NCBI GenBank assembly: GCA_014529385.2
Contig: CM043965.1
Span: 61,466,933-61,530,932 of the forward strand
From: Adiantum capillus-veneris
Lineage: Eukaryota; Streptophyta; Polypodiopsida; Polypodiales; Pteridaceae
Direction of reading: 5' to 3'
DNA: 64,000 nt
The notes below the pieces were generated by a model, which was not told the origin of the DNA, did no database searches, and saw only the letters and a program-made list of their open reading frames with translations. Of this stretch, positions 40,470 through 54,945 are shown in pieces (positions within the stretch are counted from its first letter, which is position 1; each line of letters begins with the position of its first letter). The position numbers and the translations under genes were made by a program.

Positions 40470-42170
40470 CCTACTACCAAAAACTCATTAGTTTAGTCCT
40501 AGAAATTGATGGAGAACCTGTCCAAAAGTCAAGATAACATAAACTTCACAATAAAATGAACAATGAGTATAACTTGATCAAAACAATTCCAAATTTGACC
40601 AAACTTCACCAGTGTGACTACACTAGGTCAAGTTGTTACAAGTCAACTTTGAGGTACATGATCCAAGTTGGAACATATTTTGAATATCTACTTACACCAT
40701 CTGATCTAGCATGTTGTGGGTATGCTACGGGTGGAAAATTTTGTGATTTGGATCACTAGTTTGGGATTTAAGTCAGAATTTGGAAATTGTCCATAGACAT
40801 GGAATTTTGGCTTCTTTCCAAATGTTTTGATATCCAAATGACTTGGAACTTTAGGGTTAAGCTTTACTTAGCACCTGGGAGCTAATGGATAGATTTTGGT
40901 TTGGAAATGTGGAAAAGGTACATGGATCATGATCCATGTTTGGTCACATCTAGAGATGAAACTTTCTGAACATGTTCCTATAGCCTATCCTAACATAATG
41001 GTGGAATCTTTTCAAATTTGGACTTGTTTTTCCTAAGTATACCCAATTTCTCATCATATAGCCGAGTTTTTTTATACTTTACCATATTGGGTTCTTTGGG
41101 GCCAAGTTGGGTTGATCCCTATGGCTAGAATGTGTTGAATTTTGTTGAGTTGATGCTTTGAGGTTGAATTTTATGCCCAAGACTAACAGACTATCAAGTT
41201 TCACTTCATTTGAAGTATGTTTGACCCCTCTAACTAGGCTGGCAAAATGTTGGCAAGCATTTTGGGACTCTTTTTGAATCATATAAGCACACCATAATTT
41301 CATTTGCCTTTGTTTATGAAGATGCTCTAACTCTCCACTAAAAGCTATGAAATTGCACCACTACTAGAATCTAAAACACCCTTGCGTTCATTTCTTGATA
41401 ACTTGATGATAATAGCCTATGCAGACATTGTGGACTCTGACTCCTTCGAATTTGTCTCTCAGGTACATGGATCGTGATCCATGTTTTGGAACCAAATTGT
41501 ACCAAACTTGGGGGCATGGGTCTTGACAAGTCCCTTAAGCTATTGATCACACTATTTTGAAGTTTTGTATCAAATTTTATTTGCTTGGGTCAAAATGACC
41601 ATTTACAGACTAACTTTCCAAAAATTTTGGGGTTTTAGGGTCTATTAAAGTCCATTTTGGTCCAAAATTTCCAAGTGACTACCCAACCTATGGTCTAAGT
41701 GTTGGTCAAAATTTTGCAAGATTTTGGCATTGTAGGGTACATGGATCACGATCCATGCTTATAGGAATTTTGCAACTGTAATGACATCAATGTATGGGCG
41801 TAGCTGGGGGGTTTCTTCTGGTGAAAATTCTTTGGATTTGGAGATGGAGGAACATGGATTGCAATCCATGTTCCACCCCCAAAGTGTATTGCAGTTGCAT
41901 GGTTGGGTTTTGCCCATCTTGAAGAGTTCCCTGGTGAAATCTTTTTGTGTTTAAACAAAATTAGATGCTCCTATTATCCCATGCCAATTTGCAAACAATC
42001 GATTTTGATCTTGATTTGTGTAGTTGATTCGGTATTTTTTGTGCAGTGTGATCTATATACATTTGTCTGTGAACAGTAGAGGAGCATACCTATTGAATCT
42101 CGCAATGTGCGGTGGCTCTGAGTGCTTAGCAGGTAGATATATGGTAGCCTAGCTCTATGTAAAAAAAGCT
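40470..42170. other. Non-coding region with four related palindromes
   Basis: There is no gene. ACATGGATC-type palindromes lie at 40920-40939 (perfect, 20 bp), 41465-41484 (one central mismatch), 41739-41758 (near-perfect) and 41849-41874 (perfect, 26 bp, arm GGAACATGGATTG). Intervening sequence does not repeat. Confidence 0.75.
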
Positions 42171-43160
<990 letters not shown>

Positions 43161-44010
43161 CTAGTGGCTAGATGTTTGTAGTTTTGTGTTTGGTTCTGAT
43201 ACCCTCTTATACTCTCGTTGTGGAGACAAATGAGCTGTTTGTTGCATCTTTGGTTTGTCGTCTTGGGGTTTGTTCTTTCGATTGTGTTTTGGAATCCATT
43301 TATACGTGGGTTGGCTTGTTACAAAGTTGGTCCATGGTTTGGGCTGCCACTTCCAAGTATAACTTCTTTGATGGTTGTGAGATGTCATCAATTGTTGTTT
43401 CTTTGTGATGGAAGGTGCTTGCAAAGCTTTTATCTTTGGTAACCATATCCGTTGTGGCTTGTCCGCCATTATTGACTTCTTTACCCATACTTGCCTGATT
43501 GGTTGTCCATATTGTTGGTAAGCAGATATGGTTTGAAATTCAGGATGTTGTTTTGTTTTAATGGATTGTACACCCCAAATATGATCAGTTTGTGCCAAGG
43601 GAGTGACATAAGAGGTTAGGTTGAACTTTAAGGTTTCCTCTTGCCAATCTGGAACTGCTTTGTACATGCACATCTATGAGACACCCAAGATGATTGCCTC
43701 ATTGAGATCAATATCCACCATTACATGGAACCAATGTGGGTAGTGATGGCCATCTACATTGATTGACACATTGGCTTGACCTAAATTGACCATTGTCCCT
43801 TTGTTTACTGCTCTGAGTTCAATCTGAATGGTCATTAATTGTACATCTAACATCTTTAGGTATGTTGAATACTTTATGGCAACAAGTGTTCTCTCATGTG
43901 ATCCATCTTTCAGCTATATACAGATGTATATATCCATACCTCCAAGCCAATTTGTCTCTTTCTGAATGGCTTTGATTAGGAGGAGGTGGTGTTGCAAGTT
44001 ACGGAATTGG
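43161..44010 (-). pseudogene. Retropepsin-like fragment with Trp/Lys/Pro-rich tail
   Basis: Minus-strand reading from about 43990 gives VAIKYSTYLKMLDVQLMTIQ, VNLGQANVSINVDGHHYPHW and AIILGVS, followed by the frame 43673-43161 starting MCMYKAVPDWQEETLKFNL. The order V-I-V-x-H-x-Y-x-x-x-F/H-x-V then A-I-I-L-G fits the C-terminal half of a retroviral-type aspartic protease. The tail repeats W-V/L/I-P-K-like units (RIWLPK, YKWIPK, KPWTNF). It lies downstream of the gypsy-1 integrase on the same strand, which is not the normal order, so it is probably a piece of another gypsy element. Confidence 0.5.
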
Positions 44011-44229
44011 TATTGTGCTTTGTCGTTCTTTGCGCTTTAAAATTAGCAACTTTGCTTCATCCTGAGCCTGTGTTTAAATGATTTGAACATTCTGCTTACA
44101 TTATGTTGCTTTATGAATCTTTTGAAGCATTTTAGTGGTTAGTTGTAGGTGATATTTCTTCAATCTACAACCACTAATAAAGTTGGGCATATCTTCTCCC
44201 TCTAATATTGCAAGTTAGATGGTGCCATG

Positions 44230-47200
44230 GATGATATGTCGCTAATAACAAATGGGTCATTACCTTACTTTTTCAATTTTTTGAAGTGTTGTTTTAAGGT
44301 GTAGATTAATATGTAGTCCCCCTTCTTAAACTCCTTGTTGATCACATGTTGATCATGAAACTCTTTCATAAGCCGTTTTTGTGCATAAATGGTAGTGATA
44401 GCTCATACACATAGTCCATCTAGCTCGTTTATCCTTTTTGACAGTTCATGTCCTATCCATTGTAAGTTCTTGGCCACTTAAGTGTAGAAATCAAGAATTC
44501 CATGGGCAGTATGGCATTAAGCCCAAACACCATATTTAAAGGTGTCGTTCCTATTGTTGTTTTGTAATCAAGTTGATCCACCCAAAGAGCTAAATGTAAC
44601 TTTTATTCCCACTTTTCTCACTATTTTTGTGAGCACCGTGCATAGAATTTTGTTTGTGAGCTCTACTTATCCATTCGCTTAAGAGTGATATGGCATTGAT
44701 TTACAATAAATTACCATGAACTCTTCAACAAGAATTTAATCATCTCTTTATGAAATTGAGTCCCTCTGTCACTTACTATTTTGATTGGTAGCCCATATCT
44801 TGTAAATATATCTTCATGCAAGAACTATGGTATTGTTCTTGCATCATTTTTTTACATCAATTTGGCTTCTACCCATTTGGTTAGATACTCTGTGGCCACA
44901 GTGATATATTGAGTGTGCGTTCTATATGCGGGAGGTATGATAGGTCCAAAAAAGTTTATTTCCCATTTGGAAAAAGCCTTTGCTCCCATCATGGGTCATA
45001 ATGACATTTTGTCTCATCTCATAGGTGCTTTGGTACGCTGGCATTCATCAAAACTCTTCACATATAGTTGGGCATCCATGAACAAGGCCGGCCACCAAAT
45101 TCCTGCAACCAAGAATGCTTTCGAAGTTTTTTCTGCATAAAAATGTTTGTTTGTATGTCCGAACTTTTTTAAGAATTGGTATATATTCACTTTCCATGGC
45201 ACACATTTGAAAATGGTTATCCTTTCCTTGCTTATAGAGGTGGTACTCAATTATTACATAGCTTTCTGCTTCGATCTGAATGTATTTCCTTTTGAATTTA
45301 CTCATCCCCGCTAGCAAGACACCTTGATCAGGTAATCCAGAATGTACGAACTCCACTTGGGTACAACTGCTCTGCGAAACATTGTTGCAAGTTCTATGGG
45401 TGTCTAGTTTGCACAATGTCACATGAGCTCATGTAGTTATGAACACTTCATTGCATGTTAGACCATTACACAGTAAGTCACATCAATCTTTGAAATGTTT
45501 GTGCTTTTCCATTGTGAATTCCCATTGTTTGCACGTGAGCTTGGCTCAAGTACACACAAGTGCTCGTGTCTGCTCAATGACTTATGGCTACCTCTCAATT
45601 TGCAATGAACCAATGGCAAGCAAGGGTATGCCATGTTCGCGCCACCTCAGGACCATTTCAACATTGAATAGATAAGAGTTGAGTAGGTCATCATCAATTC
45701 CTTTTGGTGTTTTCCCATTAGTCAATATAGAAAAATTGTCAGCTCTCTGATGTGTATTCCCTTTTTGACCACCACAATGAAATCAAACTCAAGCAATATG
45801 ATAAAACATTGAACAATACAACTTGTATTATGTGGTTTGTTCACCAAGTATAATAGTGCCCGATGATCCACAAAGAACACAATTTTTTTTTCAAGAAGGT
45901 AGTGTCTAAACTTTTTTGCTGCATAGACCATTCCTAACCCTTCACTTTCTGTGGTCGTGTACTTCTTTTCCGCACTATTAAGCTTTCTATTGGAGTAACA
46001 CATAGAAAAATCCATGTTGTTTTCTCCAAACTGTGCTAGGATGCCTCCAATTGCATATGCCGATGCATTGATGTGGACATGAAATATCTTATTCCGATCA
46101 GGAGCCTTCAGAATCAGAGCAAAAATCAATCTCTGCTTGAATTGCTGGAATGCTTTCTTGCACTTGTCAGTCCATTCAAATTTTGTAATGAGAGCATAGA
46201 GAGGCTTGGCAGACCTATAGATGAATTTTCTATAATAACCACAATGGCCCATCTTGTACCTCTCTAACTTTCGTGGGTCTTGGAAGAGAAACCATTACTT
46301 GTATCTTTTCAAGATCTGTTGAAATGCCATTCTTGGACACCATGTGCCATAAAATCTTTCCCTCTCTTACCATGAAGACACATTTCTCTAAATTTAAGCA
46401 GATACAATAAGTCCTATATTTCCTTTTTTAGATGCTCTATGTGTTCATTTCTCATGAGAGAATGCACGCATAAGTCATCCATGTAGATTTCTAAGAATTG
46501 TCTTAGATATTCTTCAAATGCATCTCATTAGCCTATGGAATGTGGCAGGTGTATAGGTCAAGCCAAACGGTATCACTCTATAAACAAATATGCCCATTTT
46601 GTTGTTGCAAAGGTCATCTTATGCTGATCGTTTGGCTTTATGGCAAGCTGATTGTAGTCTGAAAAGCCCTCAAGAAAGTTGTAAGCCTCCTTGTCTGCAC
46701 CTCTCTCAACTATATGATCAATAATTGGTAGAGGATAGTTATCTCTGATGGTCAACGTTCACCTGTCTAATATTTACACAAACTTGCAATTTGCCATTTT
46801 TCATGGGCACTAGGACTATCATTGATACCCAATCTGTGTGTTCAATCTCGTAGATAAACTTTGTTTCCTTAAGCTTGTCTATCTCCTCTTTAATCTTTTT
46901 GGCGAACGTTTCATTGTATGCATAGGGACATTGTCTGCAAGATTTGGCATCACTCTTAAGCGTTATTGTATGTTTACAAATGCTTGGATCCACTCCCTTA
47001 AGGTCCTTGTATGACCATGCAAACACATCTCTATATTGTTTAAGAGTAGCTACCAAAAGCTACTCTTCCTTCTCAGTGAGGTGTGTGGCAATATATGCCG
47101 ATTTTGCTCTTCTCCTGCTTCAGTTAATTCAATGCACTTAGCATTTTTAAGTCCATCATAGGATGTTTTTGGTTCTTTAAGTTCCCTCATTGGTTGTTGA

Positions 47201-47313
47201 ACTATGATCTTCTTATCTTGTATCGTATACTTCTTGTAGTGAGACGGTGTGTCAAATTTGTCGGTGTCTGATCCCTCTTCGCTTTCCATTTTTGTGGTCC
47301 AAATCTCTTTCAA
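44230..47313 (-). pseudogene. gypsy-1 Pol remnant: RT, RNase H, integrase
   Basis: In sense order on minus: the linker IELTEAGEEQNRHI (47150-47100) and DVFAWSYKDLKGVDPSICKH; RT start KLQVCVNIRQVN (46739-47056); RT block NYPLPIIDHIVERGADKEAYNFLEGFS; EIYMDDLCVHS with YMDD near 46476-46487; RNase H HVHINASAYAIGGILAQFGE (45722-46252, first Asp replaced by Asn); integrase zinc-binding and WWPALFMDAQLYVKSFDECQ (45014-45250); and the integrase C-terminal RINELDGLCV and FKKGDYILIYTLKQH (44430-44250). Many stops. This is a Ty3/gypsy order with RNase H before integrase. Confidence 0.9.
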
Positions 47314-47967
47314 CGTGTGCTACAGCTTTTGGTATTCATGTTTTTGCTAAGCTTTGGTCATTTTAATGATCCCTTTGCTTCATTTCTTAGATCAGTCTTT
47401 ATAGAAGTTGGTTTTACAAGTTTCGTGTAATTTTGTCCCTGACACAATCATTTGCTCCCACAAGCATCAGATACTACGTTGTTTTCATCAAAAGAGGCAT
47501 AGGCTTTCCTTGCATGTTTTTCTTTTTTCATATAAGAACGCCTCATGTTGGTTCGGTTTTGTTTCATTTTTAGATCTACTCGATAACTCGTCCTCGGCTT
47601 CAATCTTAAATTCATTGTCTCACGAATCTTGGAGCTCTTCATCAATTTTATTGCTTATATCTCAAATGGAAATCTCGTCCACTGTGCATTTGCACTCAAT
47701 CATTCTTGAGTCCCAGTCTCGTCCCAATGTTCTAAAAAAAACTTTACTCTGATTTCAAGATTACACTCGCCATCTGGAAGGGTAGTATGTCAAAACCCTC
47801 TTCGTCATAGAGTTTCACCGGGGTTTTCTTGTTCATGCACACATTTAGAGTAGAGAGTATATGGTTCCATCAATAAGGTGCAATTTTATCTTCTGGAAAT
47901 GGTTCTCGAACATAGTCCTTATCCTCCACTGATCTCTCTATGATATAATCTTTTTTCATTAGGATCC
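47314..47967 (-). pseudogene. gypsy-1 protease/linker region, badly decayed
   Basis: The minus strand shows only short coding-like stretches (for example TPVKLYDEEGFDILPF near 47820-47780) between the RT start and the nested copia-4. By position it should be the end of gag, protease and linker. No intact DSG/DTG site was found. Confidence 0.5.
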
Positions 47968-50900
47968 TGTTGGAATTAGGGTTGCAAGAAAACACACACA
48001 GCTTGGAGAAGACGAAGGAAGCTCAAGGCACACAACAGAGAGTGTATTACTTAGTGTGAAATGTGAAGATAAGATAGCCCTAGAGTGATGGGCGTATATA
48101 TAATGCATGGGGGAGAAACCTCCCAATGAGGGAAAATATGTCACGGCGGTCCTAAGTGTGTTCATACACATCACTACCACATATATATGGTAACAAATCC
48201 CCCTAGGAGTGATGCGGTGAATGAGAGCTACTAGCACATAGAGTATAGGGAAGTTCCATTCCTGATGACATGATCAATCCACAAAGGGGAGTAAGCCCAA
48301 AGCTTTGCGGAAAGCTTCAAGATTCTCACAAGACAATGCCTTTGTGAAAAGATCTGCAAGGTTGTCCTGTGCTGGCACATAAGCCAAGTTGATTTCTCCT
48401 GCTAAGAGCCTCTCCCTCACATAGTGGTAATGCACCTCAATGTTCTTTGTGCAAGCATGAAAAATTGGGTTCCTTGCAACTGCCAATGCGCTCTGTTTGT
48501 CAATGTAGATAGTGTTGGCAGTGTCCTGTTCAACACCCAAATTAGCCATAAGGCGTCGTTGAGCCATACACTCTCAACCATAGCTATGAATACTACCACG
48601 TACTCAGCCTCACAACTCGAAGTTTCCACACTATGTTGCTTCTTGCTCAACCATGATATGGACGAACTACCAAGCATGAAACAAAAACCACTTGTGGACG
48701 CTTGCGTGTCAAAATAACTAGTCCAATCTGAGTCCAAAAAAGCATGTAAATCTGGCGGCAATAATCCTACCTTGGGATAAAATAAGCCAAGATGAAAAGT
48801 ATCACTCAAGTAGCAAAAAATCCTCTTGACAGCCTGCCAATGCTTAGACCCTAAGCTATGCATAAATATGTTGACCTGTGAGATTGCAAACTAAATATTC
48901 GGCCTCATGTTGCATACATAAATAAGGCAACCAACAATAGTTTGGTAAAGAGTGACATCGGCACGATCACCAGCATCATTAATACTCAATTTTAAACATG
49001 TTTCCATGGGAGTGGCAATAGGTTTGCAGTTCTCATGCCCAAACTTACATAGCAGTGTCTCTATGTAACTTGTCTAACACACGGCAATACCACCATCACA
49101 CAACTTAAACTATATACCCAAATAACAATGCAACAACCCCAAATCATTTATCTTGAAAGTAGCATTCAATCAGCCTTAAATTCAGTAATATGTCTCTCAT
49201 TTGGTCCAATTATCAACAAATCATCCACATAGAGAACCACAATGAGAATTACATCAACCTCATGCTTCACATACAATGTGCTTTCTGTTGGACTATTATG
49301 AAAGCCTCGTTTGACCAAATCCTTCTCATACCAAGCACGAGGAGATTGATTCAACCCATACAAATCTTTCTTACATTTGCACGTTATCTTCATGCCCTTT
49401 AATGACAAAACCGTGAGACTGCGTTACATAAACTTTCTTAAATATGTCACCATTCAAGTAAGCAGTAACAATGTCTGACCGATAAACATCCCAACCAAAA
49501 TAAGATGCTGTGCACATAGAAAACGCATAGTAGTCATACGACAAGTGGGAGCAAAAGTCTCTTCATAATCTATGCCTTTTTGGTGTGCATAACCCTTTGC
49601 AACAAGTCGAGCCTTCTAGCGATCAATCTCACCATCGGGCTTGCGTTTCAACTTGTAACCCACTTTGTACCAATGGCCTTTTTGCTAGGAGGCAAATCAC
49701 ATGTCATCTTCTATAAGTGCATCATATTCTGATTGCATGGCAGCCATCCACCAATTTTTTGAATTATGTGCTTCATCAAAGGATAGAGGTTCCTCAACAT
49801 CACATAAACTAGACATAGCCAAAGCATAGCAATTTGATGCATAAGATGCATGGCAAGAACTTGAACGAGTACGACTAGACAAAGGTGCATCAAATTTATT
49901 GTCACGCAAAGTATGCATCGGTCATTTTGGCATACCTCTAGCCTGCTCATTCTCATCCCTTTCCTCATCAAGTACATCATGTACATCTACATCGGTCATA
50001 GGCTGATTTGTAACATTCTCATAAACCCCCATAGCCTGTACATTTGCCTCATTGGAATTTACATTCAAACTTCCATTCCTGAAAAGAGGCAACAAAGTGT
50101 CATAAATGTCATGTGAGCTTCCATTACTGTCTCTAGTACATGACAGCAAGGGTTGAGCAGAATCTTCCACAAACACAACATCCCGTGAGACAAAGATACG
50201 CTTTGTTTGTGGGATGATACTACTTGTAACCTTTGCTTTTAGCACTATAACCAACAAAAATACATTTGACAGCCTTATCGTCCAATTTTTTTCCGCTACG
50301 TTTGTGGCACCAAAGCATATGACAAACAGCCAAAAACATGCATGTGCTCAATAGAAGGCTTTCTATCATGCCATGCTTCATATGGAGTCATAGAGACTGC
50401 AAAGATTTTGTGGACACCTGTTAAGTACATAAGTGGCACACATAATAGCCTCAACCCAAAACAAATGTAATAAAGCTTGACTTTTGACCATACATCGTGC
50501 CATTTCCATAAGAGACTTGTTTTTCCTCTCAGCAACACCATTTTGTTGAGATGTATATGGAAGTGTACATTGGTGTTTTATCCCACGACTAGCCAAAAAT
50601 GCATTAAATTCATGAGACATATACTCCACCCTTGATCGGAACAGAGGGTGCCCATAGTAAATTTTGAGACACTTTCAACCATAGCTAGATATTGCTTGAA
50701 GCACAAAAACACATCAGACTTTGCCTTAAGCGGATACACCCTGCATGCCTAAAGTATGTGCCAACGATTTTAAAAAAATCGTTAATAGCACGAATCTGGG
50801 GCGATGCCCTCTCAGAAGCAATCAAAATGGCAGAAGCTAGAGGAATCATTAATGAAAGTCACGAAGTAAAGTTAATAGCCCAAGGACGGAGTTTGCATGG

Positions 50901-53176
50901 GTCCACAAACATCACTATGCACAAGTTGCAACCTGTATGTGGCCCTAACTAAACCATCCTTTGGAAACTTTAAACATTGTATCTTACCCAAAACGAGCCC
51001 AACATACAACATTCAAAAACATGTTTGACACGTGCTTCAAGAGGCAGCAAAGCATCAACCATGTCATATTTCTTCAAATGCAGCAAACTGGCAAAATTTA
51101 GATGCCCAAAATGTGCATGCCAAAGTTTTGCATCTGAAATAGCCATAGAATCCACAACTGCATTTGCAAAATTTTGCCCACACTTGTCATACAAAGTGAG
51201 CTTATACATCCCACGACATAAAATGCATGATGCAACAATTTGATCATCAAAACTGAGATCATTTACTGTACATCTATCATCCACAAATTTGACTACAAGA
51301 CCAAGTCTATCAAGTGCAGAACTGACAAAAGATTCTTCTTGATCCCAGTACATACAATGCATCAACAAGTGTGAAAGAACTACCATTTGCAGCAATAAGC
51401 ACAATCTTTCCGACTCCCTGAACAGGATAAGAGGCATTGTTGGCACAAGTGACTGAACTCCCATGAGGGATAGACTCAAGAGAGGTAAACATATCATGAT
51501 GTGAGGTAATGTGCTTTGTAGCACCACTGTCAAAATACCACACATGTGAATCTGTAGCAATTGACATGCATGCATCATGGACAAAAGGAACATAAGTGCA
51601 CTCTGTACTAAAAGCACATTCTGCATCAACATCAGCATCACTGTCTTCTTTCACAAAAGACTCAACAATAATTGTATTTGTAGTGGAAACCAGCATTTGT
51701 AGTGGAATCGACCTCTTTCTTCTTAGCCTCTTTGGCCTTCAACTAGGACACTGCTTGATCAAGTGATCATTAGCTTTACAATAATGGCAACGCATCTTCT
51801 TTTTGTCCTTTTCACTAGAATTCCAGACAAACTTCTGCCACCAGAAGCATTAGGAACGGGTGATTTACCACTCATAGAAGAACCATGAAAAGTGGCTACA
51901 TTGTTGTTACCACCTTTTCTTTGAGTAGCAATAAAGGTTTGTTCAATTGCACACTATCTAGTCCTGTTTTTTGGGAAAGTGACTCTTGCAACAACAATGT
52001 GCATGATGCATCAAACTTGACAACTTCTGGATTTCCTTGGGTCATAAGTCTCCAAGTACTAGCAAAAGTCTGGTAAGAATTTGGCAAAGCATCAAGAATG
52101 TCTGCACAAGGGAACTATAAGAAATGAATTTGCCTGTAGAAATAAGTTGCTCATTGATATCCTTGACACGAGCAAGGAGCGTGTCCATATCATCTTCCTC
52201 ATGCATAATCTTTGACTCCAGCTCTTTACGCAGCAATGCAATTTTTTGTCTCATTTTGACTTGCATAAAGACTAGCTAGAATATCACAAGCTTGTTTTGC
52301 AAATTTTGTTGAACAAATGTAAGGATTAATAGTACGCTTCACAGACAACGCAATCAATGCATGAGCATGCACATCTTTTACATCCCAACGAGCTTGCTCA
52401 GTCGTAGGCAAAACGGCTCTGGCAGCATCAATCCTGCCACCAAAACCTACAACATCCTCAACATCGTCTACATCCTTAGAAAGAGGACGTACATCAATGC
52501 TCTGCAGAATATTCTAGACACCCTTTGACATAAGGACATGTTGCATCATATAATCCCACATAGGGTAATTGTCCCCATCCACAACAGCAAACATCTTAAA
52601 CACATGTGGGTGTTGTCAGCCATGGCAAATGTTGCACCTGATGTGAAAACTGCCAAAAAGAGGAGAAGCAAAGCGGGAACAACACGTGCTATATAGCACA
52701 ATCCGTAGAAGACTATAAGGGACCTGTTATGCAGAAAATCACACTGACAAAAATTCTCTAAAAATGACAAAATTGCCTGCATAGCATTGCTTGTAGTGGA
52801 AATGGAGGCCAAAATGGGCCCGAACCAAAGTATTTCTCGATTTGTTGATGCTCGCCAAAGCCCACAAAAATCGGAGAAAGTGAGCAAGCATGTGTTGGAG
52901 CTACTGGCGACTAAGCCCGGGAGGACACAACCTACTCTCATACCAATTGTTGGAATTAGGGTTGCAGGAAAACACACACAACTTGGAGAAGACAAAGGAA
53001 GCTCAAGGCACACAATAGAGAGTGTATTAATTAGTGTGCAATGGAAAGATAAGATAGCCCTAGAGTGATGGGCATATATATAATGCACGAGGGAAAAAAC
53101 CTCCTATTGAGGGAAGAAATGCCCCGGCCGTCCTAAGTGTGTTCACACACATCACTACCACATGTATATGGTAGCA
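47968..53176 (-). mobile_element. copia-4: old full-length copia nested in gypsy-1
   Basis: LTRs lie at 52948-53176 (5' in sense) and 47968-48195 (3'), both of the 227-bp family and differing at roughly 20-25 positions by eye. The primer-site region next to the 5' LTR is degraded (TTGGTATGAGAG in sense). All domains of copia-3 can be followed in order on the minus strand. The flanks GGAGA and GGATC (sense) share only GGA, so no clean target duplication is left. Gypsy-1 sequence continues on both sides. Confidence 0.9.
48274..52620 (-). pseudogene. copia-4 Gag-Pol remnant
   Basis: Sense order: gag start near 52620, with NEQLISTGKFIS (near 52170) and SYQTFASTWRLMTQGNPEVV (near 52070); zinc knuckle near 51780; protease WYFDSGATKHITSH (near 51540); integrase HAHFGHLNFASLLHLKKYD and YTSQQNGVAERKN (near 50560); spacer DVVFVEDSAQPLLSC (near 50180); RT YGLNQSPRAWYE and YVDDLLIIGPNE (near 49210); RNase H DSDWTSYFDT (near 48740) and AQDNLADLFTKALS (near 48350). 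Each block sits in its own frame. Many substitutions match its diverged LTRs. Confidence 0.9.
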
Positions 53177-54356
53177 TCTCCCACATTTGAACACTCCACA
53201 CATGAAAATATACACTTTGTTGTGCAACCAAGTAGGTAATTGTTTTCCATCAGCATGTCCTGGGTTTTAGATCCACTCAAACAAGGCAAAACTCCAATGA
53301 AATTCATTGCTGCTTTTCCTTTGTTTTCAGGATTTTTGGGGGTGTTTGGAAGTACATGATCTATATCACAACCCTCACAAAATCCAAAAATATTTGCTTG
53401 ATCACCCTTGTGTGGAAAAACTCTTGCCCAATGATTACATCCACATTCATAGTAGGGACCTTCCGGCTGAGCGACTTGTTGTGACACCCATTGGTTGTCT
53501 TGTCCTAGGAGGATATGCTCTAGGTTTGTAGTTTAGATTCGCTGTGAGCATGAGCATATTCTCGTCAACCATATAATGATCCTTTGTTGGCTTAGCAATG
53601 TATGAAGGTTCTATAGCCTTGCTTAAGCTTACCTAGGAAGGATAAGCCTCATTGTTAAAGGAGGTTGTTGGCCCAACACCGGTTGAGACTTATCTCCCCT
53701 TGGTGCAATGTTATTTGGGCCTATTTGGTACCTTGGTGGTGTCCATAAAGGTTGTACCCTGGGAGGTCCATATGGCCTTTCCCTCACATAATTTATGTTA
53801 TAATAGCATTTGTTTCATGATTGGCATATTTTTGCTCGATTGCACACCACTTCAAGGCTCTTGGTACCTTAGCTACTTGTGGTAGTTATTGTCGTAGAAT
53901 CGGATTTTGTCGATAGATCTGGTTCATTCTCCTAATCACTTCCTCAACCATCCGAGCAACATTTCGTGCATTTAAAGAAGGCACACTCCGCTTAGTTGAT
54001 GGTTCGCTTGTGGTTAAAGAGGCACTATTGGTCATAGTGTCGACATCTTTTGATACCTCTTTGTAAACCTTGCAATTATCAACTAGGCAGAATGCTTCTC
54101 TAGTGACCTGTTCAAATGTGGTACACGCTTTTTAAGTGCACATCCTTTTTTAGAGTTTCTCTTCTCAAGCCCTCCATAAAGAGAATTGATAATCTTTTGT
54201 CTTGTGGTAACTCTCTAACAAGACATCTCTCGGTATACTGCTTGAAGCAAAGCAAAGCTTAATTCACCTTCTTGTTCTCTTTCTACTTAAAGGCATAGAT
54301 TTGGAAAAATGTGTTATGCTTGATTCCCCTCTTTGAGAATTCCCCTACAAACTCTC
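53177..54356 (-). pseudogene. gypsy-1 gag, middle part
   Basis: The minus strand reads GEFSKRGIKHNTFFQIYAF, then ERCLVRELPQDKRLSILFME near 54220-54160, then SLNARNVARMVEEVIRRMNQ near 53970-53920. It ends in a Cys/His-containing part (CGCNHWARVFPHKGDQ) near 53450. The LPxxxRLSxLFMEGL pattern is typical of plant gypsy Gag. Stops are frequent. Copia-3 cuts it on the right and copia-4 on the left. Confidence 0.65.
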
Positions 54357-54583
54357 TATTACCATATACATGTGGTAGTGATGTGTGTGAACACACTAGG
54401 ACCGCCGGGGCATTTTTTCCCTCTTTAGGAGGTTTTTTCCCCCGTGCATTGTATATACGCCCATCACTCTAGGGCTATCTATCTTTCCATTGCACACTAA
54501 GTAACACACTCTCTATTGTGTGCCTTGAGCTTCCTTCATCTTCTCCAAGCTGTGTGTGTTTCTCTGCAACCCTAATTCCAACA
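54357..54583 (+). repeat. copia-3 5' LTR
   Basis: 227 bp. It begins TATTACC where the right copy has TGTTACC, and ends CCAACA. It has a TATA-like GTATATAC near 54450. Confidence 0.95.
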
Positions 54584-54945
54584 ATTGGTATCAGAGCAGG
54601 TCACGTCCTCCCGGGCTTAGTCGCCAGCTGCTCCAGCACACGCCTGCTCACTTTCTCCGATTTTAGTGAGCTTTGGCGAGCGTTCGCAGGTCGACAAATA
54701 TTTTGGGCAAGCTCGAAGAGCTTGGTCTGCTCAGAATTTTGATTTGGGCTCATTACGGCCTCCGTTTCCACTACAGGCAGTACTGCACAGGCTATTTCGT
54801 CATTTTGTGCAGATTTTCTGTCAGTGCCGTTTTCTGCATAACAGGTGCCTTATAGTCTTCTACGGTTTGTGCTATATAGCACAAGTTGTTCCCGCTCCAT
54901 TTCTCCTATTTTCGGGCAGTTTTCACATCAGGTGCAGCATTTACC

